Shown: positions 1 through 8,093 of the stretch, piece after piece
Layout of the letters: each line of letters starts with the position of its first letter
How positions within the stretch are numbered: position 1 is the first letter of the stretch
Assembly: GCF_000445105.1 (NCBI RefSeq)
Contig: NZ_ATDP01000063.1
Coordinates: 1-39,091, forward strand
Length of the DNA stretch: 39,091 nt
Direction of reading: 5' to 3'
DNA from: Sphingobium lactosutens DS20
Lineage (GTDB): Bacteria > Pseudomonadota > Alphaproteobacteria > Sphingomonadales > Sphingomonadaceae
The notes under the pieces: model-generated
The model's input: the letters and a program-made list of their open reading frames with translations, nothing else
What the model was told of the DNA's origin: nothing
The model's database searches: none
Translations under genes and position numbers: made by a program

Positions 1-370
1 GGCTGAACGCCTTGGCGAAAAGCCGTCGATGGTCGTCATCGCCGCCGGCGTCGTCACCCTTCGCGCGAAACTCCTTCCAGAGGACGCCGAGGCTGGCGTG
101 CTCGCCCTTGCGGACCTGCGCGCCGAGCGCCTGCCACTGGCGATAGGTGCCCCAGACCCCGCTCGCGTAGCCGCTGCCATAGGCGGCCGCCCAGAGCGAG
201 ATCGTATTTATGCCGCGATAGGGCTTGCCGCTGGCGACGTTGGTCGGGCGGGTGACGTCGGCGCCAAAATGATGCCACGGCATGCGCCAGGTGCCGGTGC
301 CGGCTTCGATGGCGTCGACGATCGCTTGCGTGACGCGAGCGTAGACGTCTGAGCGTGGTGAGGCTGACAT
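1..370 (-). CDS. ardC: ArdC-family antirestriction protein, N-terminal part (runs off window)
   Basis: Read on the minus strand from the ATG at 370 to the window edge, giving about 123 residues with no stop. ArdC proteins bind single-stranded DNA and protect incoming mobile DNA; many also have a C-terminal zinc metallopeptidase domain. Visible here is the N-terminal ssDNA-binding domain: a DVYARVTQAIVDAIEAG opening, a tryptophan-rich WRMPW segment, GKPYRGIN near residue 55, then WGTYRQW and GAQVRKGE. A GGAGA ribosome site lies 7 nt before the start. The peptidase half would lie to the left of the window. It differs from the second ArdC at 5990-6802, so it is a separate gene rather than the other half of that one. 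The family call is firm; whether it is intact cannot be seen. Confidence 0.85.
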   Translation of the reverse strand, partial: MSASPRSDVYARVTQAIVDAIEAGTGTWRMPWHHFGADVTRPTNVASGKPYRGINTISLWAAAYGSGYASGVWGTYRQWQALGAQVRKGEHASLGVLWKEFRAKGDDAGGDDDHRRLFAKAFS

Positions 371-539
371 GATATGTTCTCCGTTCTCGCGCCGGGGACC
401 ATCCCCGGCGGCGGAGGCCCGTTCGCGCCGGGCACAGGGGGGCTCGCGCACCCGTCAGGGCCGCAGCGAAGCGAAGGACGGCGAAGCCGTTGCGCGGGCG
501 CGCCGACCGGCGCAGGACTCCGCCAACAGCCGGGGTGGT
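371..539. other. Gap between ArdC and the recombinase trio, with a GC-rich hairpin
   Basis: No gene is seen. A perfect 9-bp inverted repeat (390-398 and 402-410, CGCCGGGGA / TCCCCGGCG, 3-nt loop) lies just upstream of the ArdC ribosome site and downstream of the last recombinase. It could be an intrinsic hairpin ending the recombinase transcript, but no T-run follows it on the minus strand, so termination is only possible. Confidence 0.4.
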
Positions 540-2702
540 CTACGGCGCGGGAGGGTCGATCCCGGCAATCACCGCGGTCAGGCGATCAAGCTCGCGCTGG
601 AGCGCCTGACGCTGGAGGTCGGAGATGCGCCGTTCGCGTAAGTGCGCCCGGGCATCGGCCGCCGCACGTTCCCAGGCCGGTCTGTGGCGGGCGGTGATGC
701 AGGCGTTGGGGCAGCGGGTCGGTTCGCACAGGGCGGTAAGCGGCTGCGCGGGATCGGGGGTCGTCACGCGCTTGAGGCAGAGCGCGGTCGCGGGATCGAA
801 GAAGCAATCCGCGAGCGGGCCGACATGGAAGGTGCGCGCGACGCTGGCGAGCATGACGCGCAGGCGGGCCCGATCGGCGATCATGGCGGGCAGTGGCCCG
901 AGCTTAACGGCGGCATCGTCGAGGGTCCGCGCGATGCGTGGTCCCGCCGGTCCGCCGAGTGATGCGCCGCCCTGCCGCCGGTCGAAATAGTCCAGCAGAT
1001 CGTCAATCTGACCGAGCCGGCGCTGCGCCTCGACCTCTGCGCGAAACCCCGATCCACTGGTCCCGGCATAGCCCTCGAAAGCGGCGACCGAGGCATGCTT
1101 GTACTGGATCATGCCGGCGATGGTGCCGAACGGACGGTTGGCGATGTGCCACGCGATGGTGCGCCGGAACTGCCGCGTCGTGATGCGCCACGGCTTGCCA
1201 TCGGGGCCGGGTGGGATGACCGGCGCATCGGGGCTGCCGAAGACGGTGTTGAGGTGGTCGCGGAAGGCGTTGAGCTGGCGGACCACCTCGCTCGACAGAT
1301 GCGTCTTGGTGACAGCGCGGGGACGAAGCACCGGCCAGAGCGTGTCGCTTCCAGTCTTCCGTGCCGCGTGTTCCGACAGCCGTTCGAGCACCGTGATCGC
1401 CTCGGCCACCGGTTCGATCGTCACCCAGCTCGCCGACTCACCGGCGCTCGATCGGCGCTTGTAGAGGGTCGATCGGACGCGTTGCCGCTCGATCAGGCCG
1501 TCTTCGCTGCGCGCGATCGAGAGGCAGCCGCGCCGCATCGCCTGGACCTCGCAGTCGCGCATGCCGGTCAGATAGGCGCATACGATATAGGCGGCGGCCT
1601 GCAGCATCCGCTCCTCGATCGCTAGGGTCTTCACGTCGAAGCGGGCACGCCATGGCCGACCGCTCTCGGGAGCGATCGAGATCGGCGTGTCCATGCCGCC
1701 GACCTCGGTACCAAGCGATGCAACCGCTTCGCGAATGACATCCGGTGCGCCGGTAGTGAGCATGAGATGCATGGCCGGCTCGGCGACGGCATCGATGCCG
1801 GCATGCAAATGGAGGAGATGGGCGTTGATCGGCGGGGTTGCATCCCCGGTGAGGGGATCGATGCGCGTGGCGCCGTTGTGTGCCGTCGTCCAGATGGGCA
1901 CGCCGCGTCCTTGCCGGGCTCGGCGCGCGAGATAGCGCTCGAGGCGCGCGCGCTGCCGCAGGCGGCGCTCTGCATCAGGCAGTCCGCGTTCGGCGGCGAG
2001 CAGCCGAGCGCGGACTGCCTCGAGCCGATCGAGCGCGACCCGAGCCGCCAGAATATCGGTCGCGAAGGTCGTGACATAGCGCAGCGACCAGGCGAGCAGC
2101 GGCGTGACAATCTCCTCCGGCATGCGTGGGGTGCGGTTCTCGCGCACATGCCGATATCCGGCGACGCGCGCAGCCGCTTGCCCGGCCCACGGCTCGAACC
2201 CGAGACCGCCTCCAGGCAGGTGATCCCGGAGATGGTAGAGATCGGTGACCACCTGCAAGAGCTGGCCGACGATGACGGGGCGCCGCGCTGAATCATCCCG
2301 CAGGTGGCGCGCATAAGCGTCGATCAGCGCCTGATCGATGCGGCCCAGGTCGAGCCGCCCAAGCCGCTCGCGCGCGAAGGCGAAGAACCGGCGAGCCCGG
2401 TTGAATGCCTGTCGGATGCTGGCGGGCGGCAGCTTCGGGTGGTAGCCGGGAAGACCGACGTTGAGGCGGGCGTAGAGATAGGCGCGCATTGCCGCCTGCA
2501 CATCGGCATGTTCGAGCACGTCGAAATGCACGGTGACGTGGCAGCGCCGAGCGTTCTCGCGGAAGACGGCGGGACCGAGATCCCAGGTCGGGTCGCCGAC
2601 GTGCGACAGCTCCTCGCGGGCATGGCCCGCCTTGAGCGGCGCGCTCGCCAGCACAGGGCGATCGTCGAACGCGGGCACGAGGGCATGGACGGGCGTGGTC
2701 AT
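540..2702 (-). CDS. Tyrosine recombinase, third gene of a recombinase trio (RitC-like)
   Basis: A 720-aa site-specific recombinase whose ATG (2702) overlaps the stop of the preceding recombinase as ATGA, so the genes are translationally coupled. The N-terminal half (about 40-330) should be the core-binding region; the catalytic domain is about 360-560. The first catalytic Arg is R382 (TGMRDCE). The HxxR box reads R510-Q-F-R513, so the usual His is Arg. The last box is K535-H536 with the nucleophile candidate Y545 nine residues after the His. A C-terminal cysteine cluster (C633, C642, C659, C664, C668) followed by ITARH looks like a zinc-binding tail and resembles that of the neighbouring recombinase. 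Three consecutive overlapping tyrosine recombinases are the hallmark of RIT elements. Assignment as the C member follows gene order only. Confidence 0.8.
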   Translation of the reverse strand: MTTPVHALVPAFDDRPVLASAPLKAGHAREELSHVGDPTWDLGPAVFRENARRCHVTVHFDVLEHADVQAAMRAYLYARLNVGLPGYHPKLPPASIRQAFNRARRFFAFARERLGRLDLGRIDQALIDAYARHLRDDSARRPVIVGQLLQVVTDLYHLRDHLPGGGLGFEPWAGQAAARVAGYRHVRENRTPRMPEEIVTPLLAWSLRYVTTFATDILAARVALDRLEAVRARLLAAERGLPDAERRLRQRARLERYLARRARQGRGVPIWTTAHNGATRIDPLTGDATPPINAHLLHLHAGIDAVAEPAMHLMLTTGAPDVIREAVASLGTEVGGMDTPISIAPESGRPWRARFDVKTLAIEERMLQAAAYIVCAYLTGMRDCEVQAMRRGCLSIARSEDGLIERQRVRSTLYKRRSSAGESASWVTIEPVAEAITVLERLSEHAARKTGSDTLWPVLRPRAVTKTHLSSEVVRQLNAFRDHLNTVFGSPDAPVIPPGPDGKPWRITTRQFRRTIAWHIANRPFGTIAGMIQYKHASVAAFEGYAGTSGSGFRAEVEAQRRLGQIDDLLDYFDRRQGGASLGGPAGPRIARTLDDAAVKLGPLPAMIADRARLRVMLASVARTFHVGPLADCFFDPATALCLKRVTTPDPAQPLTALCEPTRCPNACITARHRPAWERAAADARAHLRERRISDLQRQALQRELDRLTAVIAGIDPPAP

Positions 2703-4486
2703 GCGCGTGCCTCCGGCGGCAGATAGAGCCGTTCGCTCCCCATCTGCCGGCGCGCTTCGGCGATAACGGCATCGGAGAAGACCGGCAGGACCTGGACCGT
2801 GATCCGGGTGTGGACGCGGCCGAACTTGGCGGCCCAGTCGCTCGCCGGCAGGCTGCATCGCTGCTCTTCGACGAACGCGAGAAAGGCGAGGATCGCGGGG
2901 AGCTTGCGCGCGGTGATGACGGCGTTGGGACAATCGAGGCAGCCCCAGAAGGGCTGCGCGCAGGGCGAACCGGGCTCGGCGAAAGGACTGCTATGGAAGC
3001 CCGCGCAGGCGGCGAGCCAGACATCCTGTTCGCCGTCGAGCACCGGACCCACCGTATCAGCCGACATCAGCGACGCGACCTGTTCGGGCGCTTCGCGCAG
3101 CGCCTGCTCGGCGGTGGGTGGAAGCACGGTCGGCATCGCCGCAGCGACCGCTGCGCGGAAGGCATCGGCGACGGCCGCCTCGTGCAACGGCCGGAGCGAC
3201 GGCAGATCGGCATAGTGGCGCGCCGCAACCTCGCGGGTGTGACCGACCGCGAAGCGGGCCATATGCCCCTCGGTCTTGGTGTACCATAACGCCTTGTGGG
3301 TCTTGCGCAGCCGGGAAAGCAGCAGATGGAGCGGCTTCCCATCATCGCCGGCGATACCATGGCGACGAGCCCAGGCGGCGAGTTGGAACTTGGGATCGAC
3401 GATGCCGGCGCGAAGGCCGCCAACGTTGTGATAGAGCCAGAGGCAATCGTCGGTCAGATGCTCGCGTGCGACGGCGGTGACGTCGATCAGGCGACGCATG
3501 AGGCCGCCGGGTGTGCCGCTACCACCATCGCGGACCCGCATGCTCTTGTGCTCGGCACCGCGGGCGCGGCGCTTCAGATAGCGCAGCTCCACCGTGCCGG
3601 CATGCGGGTTGGTGAGACAATCCACGGTCAGCGTCTTCAGGCACTCCGGCTCGAGGCCGGTATCGAGCGTGAGCAGCACGAGCAGCGCCGGCAGATCGCG
3701 CGCGAGCAGATGATGGCGGCCATGCAGGTCGTCGATGAGCGTGCTGATCGGCAATCCGCGCCGCATGCGCATGAAATAGAGGCGCTTCAGCGCGGGCTGG
3801 TCTGCGACGATAAAGCCCTGCCGCGCGATGATCGCTTCGACATCGGCGCGCGCCCTGGCGACGACAGGGTCGCCCTCATCAGTGCGGTCGTCGGCGCCGA
3901 GGCGGCGAAGCATCGCTTCGATATCGGCCCTCGCGGCGTCGCGCAGCGCGCGGGCGACGAAGGGGCTATAGGCATCGCGCGGGGTCGAGCGGCCCGCCGA
4001 AGTGGCCAGCGTGTAGCGCAGCCGCTCATGCAGGTCGGGCGCGATCCGATCGGGCCGGTCTGCCTCGATCGCGCGCAGCGTGTTGATGACCTTGCCGACC
4101 GTTATGTGCCGGTGGATCGCGCCCATCCCACGCCGTTCGAGCGCGGACGCAAAGCCATCGATATGGACTGCGCGCAGGTCGTTGACGCCGGTCACCTCCG
4201 GCGCATCATCGCCAAGCCAGGCGAAGAAGTGGCGATAGACCTGAACATACTGCTTGATGACGCTGGCCGCACCGATGGGGCCGCCGAGCGCCGCCGATCG
4301 ACGCAGCGCACCGGCGAAAGCGATGGCGAGTGGGCGAGGATCGAGCCCGGTCATATCGACTAGGACCGTTCCGCCATGCCGCGCCTCGATGGTGAACTTG
4401 AGGCCGAGCACAGGATCGGGCTGCGATCGCTCCGGCGTGATCGGCGCAAAGGCGACAGGCCGGCCCTTGCGGGGACGCCCGCTCAT
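2699..4486 (-). CDS. Tyrosine recombinase, second gene of a recombinase trio (RitB-like)
   Basis: A 595-aa protein starting at the ATG at 4486, which overlaps the stop of the first recombinase as ATGA. An open frame continues upstream, but that part lies inside the first recombinase and is not used. The catalytic domain spans about residues 265-435. The box that normally carries Arg I reads T276-G-L-E-P-E281, with Glu279 in place of the Arg. The HxxR box reads S391-R-L-R394, so its His is lost while its Arg remains. H416 and the candidate nucleophile Y425 have the canonical nine-residue spacing. A C-terminal Cys cluster (C494, C509, C516, C519) precedes VITARKLP, like the third recombinase. 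Loss of Arg I and His II with a retained Tyr suggests it acts in a heteromeric complex with its partners; this is inference. Confidence 0.8.
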   Translation of the reverse strand: MSGRPRKGRPVAFAPITPERSQPDPVLGLKFTIEARHGGTVLVDMTGLDPRPLAIAFAGALRRSAALGGPIGAASVIKQYVQVYRHFFAWLGDDAPEVTGVNDLRAVHIDGFASALERRGMGAIHRHITVGKVINTLRAIEADRPDRIAPDLHERLRYTLATSAGRSTPRDAYSPFVARALRDAARADIEAMLRRLGADDRTDEGDPVVARARADVEAIIARQGFIVADQPALKRLYFMRMRRGLPISTLIDDLHGRHHLLARDLPALLVLLTLDTGLEPECLKTLTVDCLTNPHAGTVELRYLKRRARGAEHKSMRVRDGGSGTPGGLMRRLIDVTAVAREHLTDDCLWLYHNVGGLRAGIVDPKFQLAAWARRHGIAGDDGKPLHLLLSRLRKTHKALWYTKTEGHMARFAVGHTREVAARHYADLPSLRPLHEAAVADAFRAAVAAAMPTVLPPTAEQALREAPEQVASLMSADTVGPVLDGEQDVWLAACAGFHSSPFAEPGSPCAQPFWGCLDCPNAVITARKLPAILAFLAFVEEQRCSLPASDWAAKFGRVHTRITVQVLPVFSDAVIAEARRQMGSERLYLPPEARA

Positions 4487-5832
4487 ACGCCTTGCGGCCC
4501 CGGCAGTAACGCCAGCAGCTCCTCGACGGCCGCGTCCACCGTATCGGCGCGGGTCGCGATATGGTCGAGGTAGATATAGGTGGTGGTGAGGCTGGCGTGG
4601 CCAAGCAGGCGTTGCACCTGTTGCAGCGGGTCGCCCAGGATCAGCCGATAGCTCTCCACCGGCCCCACCGGCAATGCCGCTTCGCGCAGCCGCTGCTGGA
4701 TCAGCAAGGCGAGCATATGGACTGCGAAGGCGTGGCGAAGCTGGTGCGGGCTGATCGACAGCGGGAAGCCGTTCTGTGCGCACCGCTTGCAGGCGCGGGT
4801 GAAGATCACCTCCCACGAGTTGGGGCGGACAGGCTGGCCGACCTCGGTCAGCCATAGCGCCGCCGGCTCGCGGGGCGTTCCATCCTCGTCGCACAGGATC
4901 AGGCGGCATCGTTCCTCCGGGGTGCAGATATCGCGCATGCGGTCGAGACCGGCGCGGGTGACAGGGATCGGTCGGTCGAAGCTGGCCGCACCGTCGCGCG
5001 CGGCGAACTTGGCCACGCCCGCGGCGCGCTCGACCGCGACATAGGCGGCGATCTGACGAAGCAGCCGGCGTGGGACCAGAACGCTGCGTCCGCGGTCGCC
5101 CTTGGTGAGCGGCGGCGGAAGGGGCAACCAAAGTTGTTGGACGTCACCGTCCTCGCGGTCGATCGCCGCGAGCTCGACGGTGAGCAAGCCCGACGCCTCT
5201 TCGAGGCGCAGGCCGGTGGTGACGAGAAGATCCGCGAACAGCGCGTTGCGCAGCCCATTACGGTCGCGAGCGCCGGGGCGCTCCGTGCCGTCAGGGGTGA
5301 GCCCGCGCAGGCCGACCTCGCGGAAAATGCGGTAGTCGTCCATCGTGACGAACCGGACATCCGATCGCCTGGCGACACGTTCATAGGCATCGTTGCGCGC
5401 CGCGATCATGCCGCGACGGCCACCTTGCGCCGGTCGCCACACGGCGCGGCGGCTGAACGGCGCGTCGGCGATCAACCCTTGCTGCTCGCCCCAACGGTAA
5501 AGGCGATCGAGGCTGGCGACGGCGCGGTTCCAGCTTGCCGCCGTTATCCGGTGATCGGCATCGTCGCGGCGTCGCTCACGATGATAGGCGTCGACATCGT
5601 CGCGGGTCGCAGCCCACACGGTCTTGCCGCAGGCATCGAGAAAACGAAGCCAGACTACGACATCATAGGCGTAGGCGCGAAGCGAGTGCCGCGAGCGGAC
5701 GCCCGACAGCGGCAGGTCGAGAAAGAAGCGATCCAGATCGGGATCGTAGAGCGCGTCGTCGCGCTGGATCAGCGGCACATGCGCATCGAGGCCCCTGGCC
5801 TCGCGACGCTCGCAAACAGTAATGATCGACAC
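4483..5832 (-). CDS. Tyrosine recombinase, first gene of a recombinase trio (RitA-like)
   Basis: A 449-aa recombinase starting with GTG at 5832, with a GGAGGG-type ribosome site about 9 nt upstream. It has a SAM-like core-binding domain (about 30-140) and a complete catalytic domain: R209 (TTGLRLEEASGL), H363 and R366 (PHQLRH), H412 (LLGHASLTTT) and nucleophile Y421. It is the only member of the trio with all these residues, so it is the best candidate for the main strand-exchange enzyme. It overlaps the next gene by 4 nt (ATGA). Upstream is an inverted repeat (5909-5958) and, beyond 6028, an interrupted ArdC gene. RIT, Tn554-like and related multi-recombinase elements are the possible classes; the three overlapping genes favour RIT. 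Confidence 0.88.
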   Translation of the reverse strand: MSIITVCERREARGLDAHVPLIQRDDALYDPDLDRFFLDLPLSGVRSRHSLRAYAYDVVVWLRFLDACGKTVWAATRDDVDAYHRERRRDDADHRITAASWNRAVASLDRLYRWGEQQGLIADAPFSRRAVWRPAQGGRRGMIAARNDAYERVARRSDVRFVTMDDYRIFREVGLRGLTPDGTERPGARDRNGLRNALFADLLVTTGLRLEEASGLLTVELAAIDREDGDVQQLWLPLPPPLTKGDRGRSVLVPRRLLRQIAAYVAVERAAGVAKFAARDGAASFDRPIPVTRAGLDRMRDICTPEERCRLILCDEDGTPREPAALWLTEVGQPVRPNSWEVIFTRACKRCAQNGFPLSISPHQLRHAFAVHMLALLIQQRLREAALPVGPVESYRLILGDPLQQVQRLLGHASLTTTYIYLDHIATRADTVDAAVEELLALLPGPQGV

Positions 5833-5908
5833 CGGCGCGAAGCCCTCCCCCCGGACCCCCCACCCGGAAGCTGACCTTCACACCGATGCGCGCTATGGCC
5901 CGGCAGCT

Positions 5909-5958
5909 ATCAGGCTGGCCTCCGCCAGCTCTTGGGTCAGCGCTACGGCCAGCCTGAT
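5909..5958. repeat. Perfect 12-bp inverted repeat upstream of the recombinase trio
   Basis: ATCAGGCTGGCC (5909-5920) and GGCCAGCCTGAT (5947-5958) are perfect inverted copies separated by 26 nt. A competing hairpin, GCTGGC / GCCAGC (5914-5919 and 5924-5929), uses the left arm. It lies about 75 nt upstream of the first recombinase start and about 70 nt inside the presumed element end, a position suited to recombinase binding or a regulated crossover site. No second copy was found at the other end of the trio. Confidence 0.55.
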
Positions 5959-5989
5959 TACTGCCTACCGTGGGCGTCCATCGCCGACC

Positions 5990-6802
5990 TTACTGCAATG
6001 TTGCGGACGGCGCAGACTGTCCAGATAAGGCGATCAGTTCCTCGCGGGCATAATCCTTGCTGCCAAAGCCGTTCTTGAGATTGCGGTCGAGGCGCGATGG
6101 GTGGCCGGTGGCGTGGGTCAGTTCATGCAGGCAAGTGCGGTAATAATTGACCTGCTCATAGAAAGCAGGCTGCGGCGGCACCTGCACCACGTCCAGTGAC
6201 GGCATATAATAAGCCCGGTCGCCGCCGATGCGGAACTCCACGCCGCTCGCCGCGATCACGTCTTCGGCGATGAGGATGATCTGGCATTCGGGCAAAGGGG
6301 CAGGTTCGGCGGCAAGGCTGGGGCGCAGCCCCTCGCACTGGGCGATGTTGAACACGGTAAACCGCTTGAGGAAGGCGATGGACTTGGCGTCCTGTCCCCT
6401 TTCCCGCGCCCTTTCCTTCTCTGTTTCGGGTGTGAAACGATCGGCATAGACGACGGTCGTTCCCTGCTCGCCCTTGCGCACATTGCCGCCTGCATCGAGT
6501 GCCTGTTTGAAGGTGAGCCAGCTTTGCGAGGGATAGCCCCGATCGATAGCCGCGCCCCACAGGATGAGGATATTGACCCCCGAATAACAGCGGGCGGTCA
6601 GCGCGTTGCGCGGGAGGCCGGGGCCAAGCGCCCCGCCAATGGCGGCCGGTCCCGATGCCCAAGGCTGGACCCAAGGAAAATGCCCTTCCTCAAGCTGGGC
6701 GATGATCTTGGCGGTGACCTCGTCATAGAGGCTGATCCGTTCGGGCTGGGCGTTTGCGGCGCGGCGCTTGGCCTTGGCGCTGCGGCTGGTGGAATGAGCC
6801 AT
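5990..6802 (-). pseudogene. ardC: ArdC-family antirestriction gene, truncated at its 3' end by the recombinase element
   Basis: Starts at the ATG at 6802 behind an AGGAGG site and encodes 270 residues. The ssDNA-binding domain is complete (SLYDEVTAKIIAQLEEG near residue 25, YSGVNILILW, SWLTFKQALDAGGNVRKGEQG). It continues into the peptidase domain with the zinc-binding HELTHATGH motif near residue 235 and FGSKDYAREELIA. Right after EELIA the protein runs into about 12 unrelated residues and a stop. ArdC relatives normally continue here with EIG..FL and a further helical segment, so the third zinc ligand region and the C-terminus are missing. The break falls between 6028 and 6029, which fits insertion of the recombinase trio. 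The ssDNA-binding half might still function. Confidence 0.78.
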
Positions 6803-7601
6803 GTCCTGTCCTCCTGCCTGCCCAAAAACATGAGCCTCCCCGAAAAGCGGGGGTGGGCGGCAAGATGCGACTGGAAAGGCCCGCCCCGGCGGACGCAGGC
6901 ACCGAAGGGCGTAACGTAAGTGAAGCACCCGCAAGCGAAGCGGCGGGTTGCCGGCGACCGCGAAGGGCCTAGGAGGGAGCGCCGCCTGCTCCCGCTTTCT
7001 GGGAGAGGCTCCCACAAGCGCCGCCGCGCTCGCGCGGCGACCGCCGGGCGGACCTGGATGGGTCCGCCCCCTGCCCGCGATCGTTACCGAATGGACCAGA
7101 CCCGGAAAACGGGGCTGGGTGCCGCCGGCCCAGGACGGCGGCATAGAGCGCGACAGGCGCAGCCGCAGGCCCGGAAAAGCATATATCCCCATTTGCAGAC
7201 CTTAAAATGGACGCATTGTTGGGTGGGCGTTCCTCCTTGCTGGCGCGCGTCTATCGACGTGGTTGATGCGGCGCTCAGCGCCTTTCCGGCGGCGACTCGA
7301 GGCTCGGCAGGCGATCCGTCTGGGTTTGGGCCGCCCGGTGCCCGCCGAAAGGCGATGATCGATCCTGATGGTCGGCGCTGCTGGTCCCCGGCCTTGGGCT
7401 CGCTGAATGGGAAGCGATATGAAAGGTGTAGCCGCGATTAGCTTTGCGGCCCTGCGTTCAGGGCGAGACCATGATGCGTCTGTTTGGCGCTCAAAGCCCT
7501 GCCGTGGTATAAGGCAGTCATCGGTATCACAGGGGTTCCCGAGCACGATACCGACTGACAGGACTTCATTGGTCTGCCGCTTGCAAACGGAGACCGGTGC
7601 C
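6803..7601. other. Non-coding 800-nt stretch upstream of truncated ardC
   Basis: Open frames cross this GC-rich stretch on both strands, but none has recognisable content. Hairpins include TGCCGCCG / CGGCGGCA (7120-7127 and 7136-7143). An AT-richer patch near 7180-7200 could hold the ardC promoter, which would give that gene a leader of almost 400 nt. I cannot fix a promoter. Confidence 0.4.
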
Positions 7602-7805
7602 ATGAGTATGTCTGATCCCATGAAATTTGCGTCACAGGCGAGCGAGATGAGCGATCGCGAGATTTTCGACAGCATCCACGCTGTCGGCTCCGGCGAAAAT
7701 GACCGCGACTTCAACACCGCCATTTTCGACGAAGCGCAGCTGCGCGGTATGCTGAGCGCAAGCGAAGTCGACGCCATCATGGCTTCCGATCGCTCCGCCG
7801 ACTGA
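7602..7805 (+). CDS. Hypothetical 67-aa acidic protein
   Basis: ATG at 7602 follows a GGAGA site at 7589-7593. The product is small, soluble and acidic, rich in Ser, Asp and Met, with no signal peptide or membrane segment. It contains a helical-looking segment EMSDREIFDSIHAVGSG and a C-terminal half, FDEAQLRGMLSASEVDAIM, that reads like a helix pair. I do not recognise the family. The regular codon use and good ribosome site make it more likely a real gene than chance. It precedes the Fic gene by 288 nt on the same strand, so it might be a partner of that protein, but nothing in the sequence proves this. Confidence 0.55.
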   Translation: MSMSDPMKFASQASEMSDREIFDSIHAVGSGENDRDFNTAIFDEAQLRGMLSASEVDAIMASDRSAD

Positions 7806-8093
7806 ATCTGCGGGCCTGCAACCCGCCGACCAGCAACATCCGGGTCTGGCTGCCCACACCGCCTGGTCTGCCAAAAGTGCAGCAGACATATCTCTCTTTT
7901 CTTCGCGCGGCCGGCTCGCCTCGCCGCGAGGCACGACCCTCATGCCGTGCAAAAGGCGCCGTCGGCCCATCCGCAAATCGGAAGAAAGTGAACGATATTC
8001 ACAAAATTGCGATCTTGAGATAATTATTCGCAGACAATGATCGAGATTCGCGGGCGACCTCGGTTGCGGTGATGGTTTTTCGCAGGAGTTTGC
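7806..8093 (+). promoter_or_regulatory. Intergenic region with a possible promoter for the Fic gene
   Basis: The last 110 nt are AT-rich. A TTCACA (7998-8003) and TAATTA (8021-8026) pair with a 17-nt spacer could serve as -35 and -10. The -35 overlaps a short inverted repeat GTGAA-CGATA-TTCAC (7988-8002), which could be an operator. This rests on inspection only. Confidence 0.3.

Larger units (their letters stand above)
540..6028. mobile_element. RIT-like three-recombinase element, approximate limits
   Basis: Three overlapping tyrosine recombinase genes in one orientation form the whole cargo. The right boundary is set near 6028, where ArdC coding homology stops abruptly. The left boundary is not visible and could lie anywhere from about 371 to 540. 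No matching terminal sequence was found at the left, so the exact ends, the target duplication and mobility remain unproven. Confidence 0.5.

Noticed and set aside
3296..4363. 355-codon plus-strand open frame within the second recombinase
   Set aside because: Antisense shadow; the minus-strand frame carries the recombinase motifs and ATGA overlaps at both ends.
6803..7192. Longer ArdC reading starting near 7192
   Set aside because: The added 130 residues are Pro/Arg-rich and unlike ArdC; AGGAGG precedes the ATG at 6802.
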